Positions 37,403-47,129 of a stretch of 64,000 nucleotides of DNA are shown here, piece after piece. A program made the position numbers and the translations under genes. Below the pieces are notes generated by a model. It saw only the letters and a program-made list of their open reading frames with translations, had not been told where the DNA came from and did no database searches. The stretch is from Helochares maculicollis (lineage: Eukaryota > Arthropoda > Insecta > Coleoptera > Hydrophilidae): contig JAWQRO010000043.1 of the NCBI GenBank assembly GCA_033557835.1, positions 1 through 64,000 on the forward strand, read 5' to 3'. The number at the start of each line of letters is the position of its first letter. The first letter of the stretch is position 1.

Positions 37403-39170
37403 AAATATGTATCTCTGCTCAGAACATATTTAAAAATATTTTGTATATTTTGTTGTTAAGTTTTTAAAAAGTTTATTTATTGTAGAAACAAAAATATAAT
37501 AGTACTGAGATGTAATGTTCAACTTTATACGACTGGTACCCCCGATCTAATTTATTTTACGACACATATAAGGATATATTTTTCTGATACTCAAATAGAA
37601 TAATGAATAAACGGTGCCCCTTGTTGCAGCTGAACATTATTTAAATTATCCTAAAAATAAGTTTTTCGTAGGTTTACCTATATAGTGTTATTTATTTGGA
37701 TAAATTGGTGAGAATTTTCTATGCCAAATCGATGTTTTAACAATTTTTAAAGCATTTCAAACTACCCTAATTTCGTAAAATCGGCAACAGTATCAAGAAC
37801 ATTAAGAAAAAATAAACAAACAACAAACTTTCAAACAAAATATGGAAGAGTACCTGATCATTTAAATTGCATTCGTTAATGATTTGGCACAGAAGGACTC
37901 GAATTGTTTTTTCTGTGTAAAAATAACCGAATTTCGACTCCAGACTGAATACGAAAAAAAGCAATACATAAAATAGATACCCAAGATATTTTACTTCGTT
38001 AAAGTTTTAGTCATAAAAGAGATCACTTACTAAAAAATTAAACGTTTACTGGTACTTTACGTGTTTTTATGTTCAAGTTTAAATGTTAGTATCTCGTTGT
38101 AAAAATGCATAATATTGAAGTTTCAGTAGGTTTTCCGTCGTTTTGTTTCATTTTCATGAAGAAAAATAAATATTAATAAAGAAAGGCGTTTCAAACACAA
38201 GTAAACCTGTATTTATAAATTATACAATATTTCGCAAAAAGGCAAATTTTTATCAGTCTATAAATTTGTTATGCGGAAACGGAGCGGTCAACGGAACTGC
38301 TTTTAGTGCGACAGCCTGCTCCGCTGCCCCATAAAAAGAAAATTGTTATTGCTCGATATGCTTTAAAAAAATAATAAATATAGAGATATTTACTAAGAAC
38401 AAAACCAAATACAACTTTCACATAATATAGAGTTTATTGCTACTATAATATTTATATGTAAAAATTTGGTGTACATGTAATTTAAAGAAAAAAGTAAATG
38501 GTGCTTGTGACTGCATATTTCTGTACATTTTCCTCATGTTTCAGTTCGTCTCAAATAAAATACATTCACTATTTGACATACAGTATTAAATATTAGTTCA
38601 AACGAAATAAAATTCTCATTTACACACTCATCCTCCATCTTCTCACCTCATTTACTGTTATTTATTTGTTTTTTTTAATATTTTGAATTTTTGCGCGTTT
38701 GTAAAAACATATTTTTGTATACCTATATGCATTAAATATTTGATATTTTTGTATATAATTATGGTACCTACTTTCCTGCGAACCCTCATTTCAAGTTATT
38801 AACTCAATGTCTAATTTACACGCTTATCCAACTAACTTGCCTCAAATGTTTCCTTGTTTGTTATGTAAATAGAAATTTAGTTTTAATTATTTATTTATGA
38901 TCCGCCAGCGATTTCAGCAATGCTGATCTCGTGTCCAGCTGTTCTTTCGTTTCAAACTGCCAATTTCATTTAAAACAATGCGCCAATAACTATTGAAAAT
39001 CTTTTCGATTCGCTTTGCACCACTTCAAATTTATTTAGGTAACATTTGGTAATAACAATTTTATTTTACGTAAGATGTTATTATTTTGTAGTATGTACTA
39101 AGTACAGTTTAAGTTTCGCTCTTGTTAATTGTTCATTTTTTGTTAATTAGATTTATTTATTTGTACAGCT
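37403..39170 (+). other. Blimp-1: Blimp-1 3' UTR region with AU-rich elements
   Basis: Five copies of the class II ARE nonamer TTATTTATT occur at 37473, 37688, 38658, 38887 and 39153. Candidate poly(A) signals AATAAA lie at 37606, 38165, 38175 and 38606. Only the first two AREs fall in the shorter candidate UTRs; the last two follow 38606 and need a longer transcript. Past 39170 there is no feature until the mariner at 39743. True ends need transcript data. Confidence 0.45.
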
Positions 39171-39742
39171 GTTTTATTTTTATCTTCTGCAGCATTGATA
39201 ACTTCGAATTACGTTTGGATTAAGTGTGTAAATTAAATTGCTATGTTTTGCTTGTTGTGCGTTTTGTGTTAGAGCGAAACACGATGTCCGTCAGACGACT
39301 CGTTGTTTTGCTAATGTTATTATTGCTTGTGTGTATGTAATTTTAGGTAGGTACCTCGCAAATTTAAATTATATTACAAAAATATGGTTTTATGACAAAT
39401 TTCATAAGATTTTTTCTGTCGATGATATTTTTTACGTTTGTTCTCATAATTGTATAAGATATGTTACACTTAGTTTTAGTGACTACTCGTCTTTACTTTT
39501 GTTTTTGTATCATTTTTTTTACTATCATCGTGTTTTTGTGTCATTTACATCTGTTGCTTTCAATTTTTTTTGGTAAATATGCATGTAAAAAATGTTCATA
39601 CTATTAAAATGTAAAATTAATAATTATACTTGTGTTTTATTTCATGACTACTTCCTTCAGTAATCTTACAACTTAGAGACGAGTAAGTTGTGTATTTTTA
39701 CGTATCTTCGTCTATCCATACGTATTTATTTCCGAATTATTA

Positions 39743-40961
39743 GGGGGACCGGAAAGTAATGTCGTGTTCTTAAGTTAAGTTCACACGACTACATTTTTAA
39801 CAAGTTTTTATTTCTAATCAGCATTATATTCACCTTCAATATCAACAACCTTTTGCCATCTAGTATCCAAATATTCAATGCCGGAGCGGTAAAAGCAATC
39901 GGTTTTTCTGCAAAGTATGTCGAGATAGCATTTTGGACACCATCAAAATTTTCTAATTTTTGCCACTAAGGCAATGTTGCAGTGATCGGGATAAATGGTA
40001 ATCCGAGGGTGCAATATCGGGCGAGTAAGGCAGTACCTCCCACCCCAATTCGTTAGTTTTGTCTAAGGTCCGTTTTGCACATTGGGGTCTTGCATCGTCA
40101 TGTTGCAGAATAACTCCTTTCCTGTTGACAATTGTCGGATACTTTTCAATCAAAGACCGGTTTATTCGTTCCAGTTGTTCTCAATAGAGATCTGCATTCA
40201 CAGTTTGTCCAGGTTTTAACACTTCAAAGTGAACAACTCCGCGTGTATTCCACCAAACACACAGAACTGCCTTTTTGGGGTGTAAACCTGGCTTTGCAGT
40301 AGTTCGTGGTAATTCATTTCAACTGAGCCACTGCCTTTTGCGTTTCGGATTGTCGTACAGGACCCATTTTTCGTCTCCAGTGATCAAGCAATCAAAAAAC
40401 GGATCTGTATAATGCCGTTGCACGTAATGGATCGGTTGGCTTTATTCTGTTTGGATAGATGATGGGGGACCCAAACACCAGCTCTGCTTATTTTTCTAAT
40501 CTGCGGCCAATGTTCTTGGATGGTTGGCCAAGGTTGGTTAAGGCTCTTTGAAAGTTCCTCAATTATTTGACATGGATTTGCTTCCACTTTTGCTCTTAGC
40601 ACGTCGTTATCTAACGTTGTTGGTCTTCCTGATTGATGGGCGGCCGAGAGATGAAAATCTTGGAGAACCATCTTTGGCATTTTTGATCGTCCAACGCGCT
40701 TGTATAAAGATCGCAAATGTTTTTAGTCACAACAGTTGCGGTATTACCCTTGCGAAACTCAAAAACCATACAATGCTCTTCTGGTATGTGGCTGGCCACA
40801 CCACCCCAAATTGCAAAAAAAGTTTATTGCTTAATTATTCAGAAGCAAATAAGATAAATAACCTCAAAATCTCTTTGACATGCCTTCCAAGTACGTAATG
40901 AGCTACCAAATGACAATCAAATATCGACATGGGCAGAAACGACATTACTCTCCGGTCCCCC
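39743..40961 (-). mobile_element. Complete mariner (family 5) with TA target duplication, transposase inactive
   Basis: 1219 bp bounded by GGGGGACCGGAAAGTAATGT and its near-exact inverse, with TA at 39741-39742 and 40962-40963. Minus-strand pieces: CQRWFSKI, HQSGRPTTLDNDVL, VWVPHHLS, VILQHDDARPQCAKRTLD and YSPDIAPSDYHL. Frameshifts separate them. Confidence 0.92.
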
Positions 40962-40963
40962 TA

Positions 40964-41140
40964 ATATTTAAGAACAATGTTAAAACATTTTTATTCAAAG
41001 TATTGCCCTTCGCTTTTTACACATTTTATCCATCTCACGGGCAGTTTATGGATACCATTCCAAAAAAATGCTTCAACTGTCATTGATATCCATTCATCGA
41101 GTTTTTTTGTACATCCTCGAAAGTGTTGAAATAGGCTGCT
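40964..41140 (-). mobile_element. Truncated family-1 mariner end, directly beside family 5
   Basis: Matches the first ~170 bp inside the family-1 copies (aaaacatttttattcaaagt, then tatggataccattccaaaa and catcctcgaaagtgttgaaa). The family-5 element may have inserted into this copy. Confidence 0.7.
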
Positions 41141-41659
41141 ACCAGGAAAAACTTCCCATTTGGTGCTTTCCAGCGGTTAAATATTTTGTGGTCAACTCGT
41201 TCAAACCTGCTAGAAAATTCTGAGCGAGAAAAACCATTCTTTTTGTACTGGATTTTATTTCCTCATTGATTTCTTCTATAAATGCGCTCTTAGTACAAAT
41301 TTTGATCGTGTTGCACTAAGAGACTCATCTTTTTATTTTTATACATATGTAGACCTTTAATAAAGATTATTGCTAAAGAAATGTAATTAGTTTCTTTAAT
41401 CAATCTAAAGTGGGCGTGAATGTGTTAACACATTGTCTGAGATATCCCGCGGGTAGCTCATAAATAGTGTCACTAATAAAAGATTCATACCATTTTAAGT
41501 ATCAACCTTCAAACGATGCCTGGCAAAATTTCATGACAATCCGATCATTATTTCTTAAGTTACAGTGGTTCTAGTGCCGCTACTTCTATGATGTTGAATA
41601 AAATGGACTCGTAGTAGTTCCATGTATAGATTTATTATTGTTTTTTGACAAGAAAAATA

Positions 41660-42115
41660 TTGATATGGACGTGTCGGTTTCTGTTTGCTTGAACATGAAC
41701 TAAAAGCATCACCATCTTGTAGATTCTGAGAGCAATTTCGATTAGACAGACATTTTGCGTCAATATGTTACAACAGACGTAACTTGGACCATCCACTACA
41801 CTCCAGAGTCAAATCGGTCAGGTGAGTGGACAGCAGTCGGCGAATCTCGCCCAAAGCATCCAAAAGGGCAACGTTGAGCTGAGAAGCCTATACTTTGAAA
41901 TGTAAATAGAGTTTGTTTCGGACAGTTCCTTGAAACCAACGACAGTATAAATAACGATCGCTACATGGCCCAATTGGAGCATTTGTAAACGAAAAACGGT
42001 GTTCTCGTGAATTATTTTATCAAAACAATGCGTCAGTTTTACAAGCCACTGAAATAAAGATTAAACATGAATCATTCTGCAAGAACAGTATCGAAATGTT
42101 AGAGAAGCTTTGATG
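41660..42115 (+). pseudogene. Mariner transposase remnant (plus strand)
   Basis: Broken-frame reading gives an ETW-type catalytic block decayed to TTDVTW, followed by HYTPESNRSGEWTAVGESRP and KHPKGQR, typical of another mariner subfamily. Ends with fragments of the QQDNA block near 42020. Confidence 0.6.
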
Positions 42116-42118
42116 ACT

Positions 42119-42234
42119 ATACCAGGTGCGCAAGTTTAAGATGTCGTTTTTTTCATGAAAAATACGCAATTATTTAATAACAATGTTAATAAATTTTTTA
42201 TTCAAAGTGCTGGTCCTCGCTTTTTACGCATTTT
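42119..42234 (-). mobile_element. Truncated family-1 mariner end with terminal repeat
   Basis: Starts ACCAGGTGCGCAAGTTTAAG, the family-1 terminal repeat, and continues about 115 bp into the element before homology stops at the 42235 repeat. Confidence 0.7.
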
Positions 42235-42617
42235 GGGTATATTAGAAACTGTGACTTACCAGAACACTAAAGGAAAAATTACTTGGAGCGGCAAGCAAGG
42301 AGGAAGATGTATGCAATGAAGCATTTCGGAAGTTTAGGTACGACCTTAATTGATAATAGTCAACTGTACCGAAAAAACAAAAGAAGACTCCTAAAAACTG
42401 ACAAATAGAGGTCATATAACCACTTTTTAAAAAAAGAGATTGCGAGCAATGCTCCAACTCGAAAAGAATAATATAAGCTCATTACGTTAGAACAAGAAAT
42501 ATAAGTCCAGAAATGTGCATGCAATGACTTTAAACAAGGGGCTGTGACTAGCATGCTACTATTTAGATATCGCGTCAGTTTAAGCAGTGAAGAGAAGCAG
42601 ACTGTGTGAAACGTATG
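42235..42617. repeat. 382-bp segment also present at 59899-60292
   Basis: Both copies run from gggtatattagaaactgtga to agcagactgtgtgaaacgta almost without change, and both are followed at the same base by a family-1 mariner. No coding capacity seen. Confidence 0.9.
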
Positions 42618-42619
42618 TA

Positions 42620-43865
42620 CCAGGTGCGCAAGTTTAAAATGTCGTTTTTTAAAAAAATTTTATGAACAACGGTAAAACATTTTTATTCAAAGTATTGGCC
42701 CTCGATTTTTACATACTGAATTCATTTTTCGGGCATTTTATGGATACTATTCCAAAAGAAAGCTTCAACTTTCGTTCATATCCATTCATCGAGCCATTTT
42801 TGCACATCCTCGAAAGTCTTGAAGTGTTTTTGGCGAGTGCGTGTCCCATTGAAGAGAATAGGTGATAATCAAAAGACGCCAGGTCTAGTGAATACGTCGA
42901 GTGGGATAGGAGCTCTCAACCAAGCGAAGAAATCGTTTCTTGACCACTTTGGCTGAATGTGCAGGAGCGTTGTCATGCTGCAGAATGACTTTGCCGTGTC
43001 TTCGAGCCTATTCTGGGTGTTTTTCGATCAATGCGTGGCTTAAATTGATCATTTCTTGTCGGTAGCGGACGGTATGAACCGTTTCGCCGGGTTTGAGAAG
43101 CTCGTAATACACTACTCCCTTCTGATCCCACCACACACACATCATTGTCTTCCTCCCAAAACCACCCAGTTTTCTACTCGATGTTGATGGTTGTTCTGGC
43201 ATTACCCACGATTTTTTACGTTTGGGATTCTCAAAATATATCCATTTTTTATCGCCAGTTACAACCCGATGCAAAAAACCCAGTCTTTCGCACACAGTTT
43301 TTCGACTTTCCATCTGTCGTTCGTTCAGTTTATTTGGCACCCATTTTCCAAACTTTTGAATTTTCCTCATGGCTCCATGCAATCGGAAATGGCTTGCTGA
43401 GTGTCCTTCAACTACTCCGCCATCATTTGTTGTGTTTGTACAGCGTCTTCGTCCAATAATGCTTATAATTTGTCGTCTTCAAACTTTTTTGGTCCATTTT
43501 CACGTTCTTTGTCAATAACAATAAAATCGCCACTTTTGAAACGTTGTAACCTGCGATCACAAGCCTGGACAGTTGAAGCAAGATCGCCGTAAGTCTCTAC
43601 AAGAATTTGATGACTTTCCGATGTCTTTTTCTTTTGATTGAACAAGAAAATCATTTCATGCCGCAAAAAAAAACTTGGCTCAAAATTCGACATGTTTAAC
43701 ACGAAAAAGAAGTATGCTACTAATTCATAAACAACTATACGAAAATTACTGTTTGTAGTGGGCAGTCTTACCAAAAAATGATGCTTTGGTTTCCAATGGT
43801 TACTTGAATAGATTTCATGCGTCATCTCTTGACAACAAAACGACATTTTAAACTTGCGCACCTGG
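42620..43865 (-). mobile_element. Full-length family-1 mariner with TA target duplication
   Basis: 1246 bp with inverted repeats CCAGGTGCGCAAGTTTAAAA at both ends and TA at 42618-42619 and 43866-43867. Minus-strand pieces: SHQILVETYGDLASTVQACD, MRKIQKFGKWVPNKLNERQM, VVTGDKKWIYFENPKRKKSW, MMCVWWDQKGVVYYELL. Glu of the GDEKW block is Lys and the frame is broken, so it is inactive. Confidence 0.92.
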
Positions 43866-43867
43866 TA

Positions 43868-44500
43868 CAACTAGTTCAGCGCAAAGGGTTGGGAAAAGAT
43901 GAAAGAGAATAGTGTAGAATTTAATAGAAGAAAAACTCTCGTCCACAAGATTGCTAGCACAGAAATCCAAGCGGACGTCATCAGAGGACTTGAAAAAGGG
44001 TTTTCTGATTACAAGATTGACAATGGTAGATACTCTGTGGACGAATTTTTTGCGGCTGCCTCTCTTGAGAGACAGAAAGGCCACTTACTGGAAATCATTA
44101 ATGAAGTTTTGAGCATAGTCTTGTTCATTAACAACAGAGAAAATGAGTCGGCTGAATAGAAATCTATTAGGTTGGAAAATGAGAAGTACCTCGTGCCATA
44201 ATGTTCTAGAGAAGGATTGCAACATGGAAGAAATGGAGATGAGAGCGAGACTGCTTCAGGTAAGAGAGGCAATTGCCCTGATGGAATCCTATCAGTAGTT
44301 TGGTGTCTATTTGAAGTAAAACCGGAAGTTATACCCTGATTCTACGATATTTTGTCTTAGACAGAGCGTGATTCCAACTTGCTTATAGTTGGGTGAGCTG
44401 AAGATCCTATTTAAAGGTGAAGCGAAAAGTAGGGACGATATCTCATCATATCATCACGCTTTCAATAGTTCTATACAATATATTTCAATTGCTCTTCCTA
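43868..44500 (+). other. Unassigned stretch with an 86-codon ORF
   Basis: An ORF at 43899-44159 (KTLVHKIASTEIQADVIRGL, then GFSDYKIDNGRYSVDEFF) is hydrophilic and protein-like but I do not recognise it. It precedes the LINE remnant and could be part of it. Confidence 0.3.
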
Positions 44501-44509
44501 AATAGACTC

Positions 44510-45240
44510 GACGGATGATCTAGGCTTGTGGAACCGATTGTAGAAGGCAATTTCGTGTTATAGATGGTAATTCCACCATAGATACCTTAATACACGTACG
44601 TGATACAGCCACCAGAATGAATAAACAGTATATGCTGGGAATATTTGTAGACATACCCGATGCGTTTGATAATATGTGGTGAAAGAGTATATTTAGACGC
44701 TTGAGAGCCATTGCAATATATCATTTTGTGCTATCTTCCATCTGTGAAGGGACTGTGTTTGAATCCAATGGCTACAGAAGAGTGGAAAGGATGATTAAGA
44801 AAGTAGTGTCCTAAGGTACCATATTTAGGCCTTGGGTGTGAAAATTGTGTGTTCGATGACTATTGTGATCAAACAGAACCTGTGTATGTGAAAGTGTCGT
44901 ACAGACAACTTAGTTTTAGTGGTGAAGGAAGAAAGTAAAGCCAAAATGGAGCAGAAGATGGCGCGAGTTCTACATGTTGTACTTCCCTGGGTAAATGACA
45001 GCAAAATTGGTGTAACCAAGTCTATAACCATCCAGTTGAAAGTATGAATAGGTGACCCTCTGTGAGAATTTAAGTCATGCCTGTGGCTGCTGTGCCAAAA
45101 GTGAAAAGGCTAGGTACGACCTTTGATGAGAGATGAACTCTGTAGAGAGTGGAAGAGACATACTAGGGCAGCTACTGAGGCTAAAGAGCAAAGCAAAATT
45201 GTTGCGCAATTGTAACACTCTCCAATCAAAGTAAGGCTTG
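44510..45240 (+). pseudogene. R1-clade-like LINE reverse-transcriptase remnant
   Basis: Broken frames give TIDTLIHVRDTATRMNKQYM, LGIFVDIPDAFDNMW, then SFSGEG-like and LGTTFDER blocks, the order of an R1-type reverse transcriptase. The YADD box is not legible and stops are frequent. Confidence 0.55.
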
Positions 45241-45479
45241 CATTCGCTTTAACCATTTCAATAAGCACATTGATTGATTATAAATAAAAAGTTAACATGT
45301 AAAAAATTAGTGCACAAATGGAAATCTTGATATTTTACAAAGTTCAAGTGCTTGTATTTCGCAAAGCTGACAACGAAAAGCCTTTCTAAGACTTTGAAAC
45401 AGGTACAAAATTTACAGTATAGGTAATCTAGCAATAGAACTAAAAAACAGAAGTTTTGTAGGTGAAAAAGAAACAAGGT

Positions 45480-46900
45480 TTACAAAATCCACTTAATTTT
45501 ATTTATGATATTGAAAAATGTCACATAGAGATGCATTTCTTTACATTTGAACTTGTTTTCCCATTCCCTGAGAGTACTAACAAAATTCGGTCAATTAAAG
45601 AAAAACACAAAGAACAAACGATTCTCATGTAACAATATAAAACTGCAAGACAATTTGTCGAATTAAATCAACTCGAAAATACAAACTACACCTATATTTT
45701 AACATTAAAACGATATCGTATTTGTTCCCTTTTTATTTCTTTTTTTTATTATTTTTTCCTTATTTAGTTTTAAAACGTACAAAAATATTAACTAAACTCC
45801 TAAAGTCTTAATATTCCACAATATAATAGAATTTCTTTTTACATTCTGGAACAAATACACATAAAAATTTCGGTTTGTATTCAAATGTGAAATTGCGAGT
45901 TCCGAAATATTGATTCATTAATGGAAAGTACATTGATTGCTCTGAAAATGAAAAATGTTTAAGTAATAGAATTTATTCAATAAATATAGATAAATGCTGT
46001 AAAATTTGGATAGTTTCAAATAACAAAAATAAAAGAGCTCCTTAAAAAAATTTCAATATTACAATAATTTACTTGTTTATGTACAATTGAAATAATTTAA
46101 AACTTGTGTTTAAAATTTCATTTGATCACATGGAACTGTTTCGCGATTAATAAGAAATTCGTAGTAGGTATTTGGTATCGTTAATTTTTTCTGGATTTTC
46201 ACAGCACGCCGTTTAAATTCGGTTTGTGGGGGTGTATGTGCAGCGTGGTGTGAAAGTAGAAAGAATTTAGCTGCTTTTTTAGATTGCATGTGTAACTAAG
46301 ATTTGTAAAATTCTTCAGTCCGTTCAGTTTAAATTAGTACTTTCCATCCTTAGCACATAGATGTACATGCAATCGTAAAAAAACAAGAGGTGGAAAAGAC
46401 CCAGTACCTAATATTTTGAAAATGAAATGTCATTTCCTCATATATATTGTTAGAATCTGTCTAGAAACATTTTTCTAACAGGTGCAGGCTCCTTGCGAAG
46501 AGCAAGCATTTGTTAAAAATTACGGTGGGTAAACGCATTTTTTCAAAATTGTAAAATAGGGCGATGTTAAAAAAATGCGACTACTGCTCTAACTTATACC
46601 TAAATGGGTCAAAACTTAAAACTAAGTACATGTAAAAATACCTGAGGAAATCAGTCTTTTAACGTAAGTTACAAAGGGGTAAGCCCTTAAATTGTACTTT
46701 TAGGAAAGAAAGTTTCAAAATTAAATGCAAATACCTAAGTGTAGAACGAAACTTCTTCTGCATTTACAATCGACTTATATAACAAATTCTAACAATAATG
46801 TGTCATTTCGTCAAAAATACTTGCTTTGTAGGATAATTAGAAAATAATCTATTGAAGTCCCGTTTGAACACTATGGTGAAATTGTGTTACGAATCTCCTA
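45480..46900 (-). other. lin-28: lin-28 3' UTR region
   Basis: AT-rich DNA downstream of the lin-28 stop with no competing gene. Candidate poly(A) signals AATAAA on the − strand sit at 45750-45745, 45737-45732 and 45503-45498. A lin-4/miR-125 8-mer site (CTCAGGGA) lies at 45572-45565 and is included only if the distal signal is used. No 7-mer let-7 site (CTACCTC or TACCTCA) was seen. Confidence 0.45.
45565..45572 (-). promoter_or_regulatory. Candidate lin-4/miR-125 8-mer target site
   Basis: On the lin-28 sense strand the sequence is CTCAGGGA, which pairs with nucleotides 2-8 of miR-125/lin-4 and has A opposite position 1. lin-28 is a classical lin-4/miR-125 target in worms and vertebrates. 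Confidence 0.5.
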
Positions 46901-47129
46901 TTAATTGCTATTTGTTTCCTCTGTCGGTGATGGTGCAGGTAGAGGGTCGGTGGGACTGCGGCTTGTAGTCCCATTTTGCTGCGACTCTGACCGTGTTGTT
47001 TTGTCTTGCCTCTGTGGGCAGTTGGCTATAAGATGATCTACACTTCTGCAAGCATGGCATCGCTTGGGTTGCGGGCCCATATTGCAACGGGCGGCGACAT
47101 GGTTGGCGAATTCACCACAATTGTAGCAC
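46901..47129 (-). CDS. lin-28: lin-28 terminal coding exon: two CCHC zinc knuckles
   Basis: 229 bp, acceptor gtccaattttag, stop TAA at 46903-46901. It encodes CYNCGEFANHVAARC and CHACRSVDHLIANC joined by NMGPQPKR, then a Gln/Ser/Thr/Pro-rich tail. The knuckle pair recognises the GGAG motif of pre-let-7 in characterised Lin28 proteins. Confidence 0.96.

Noticed and set aside
39238..39576. 112-codon Phe/Tyr-rich ORF after Blimp-1
   Set aside because: T-rich composition gives hydrophobic residues by chance; no conserved pattern.
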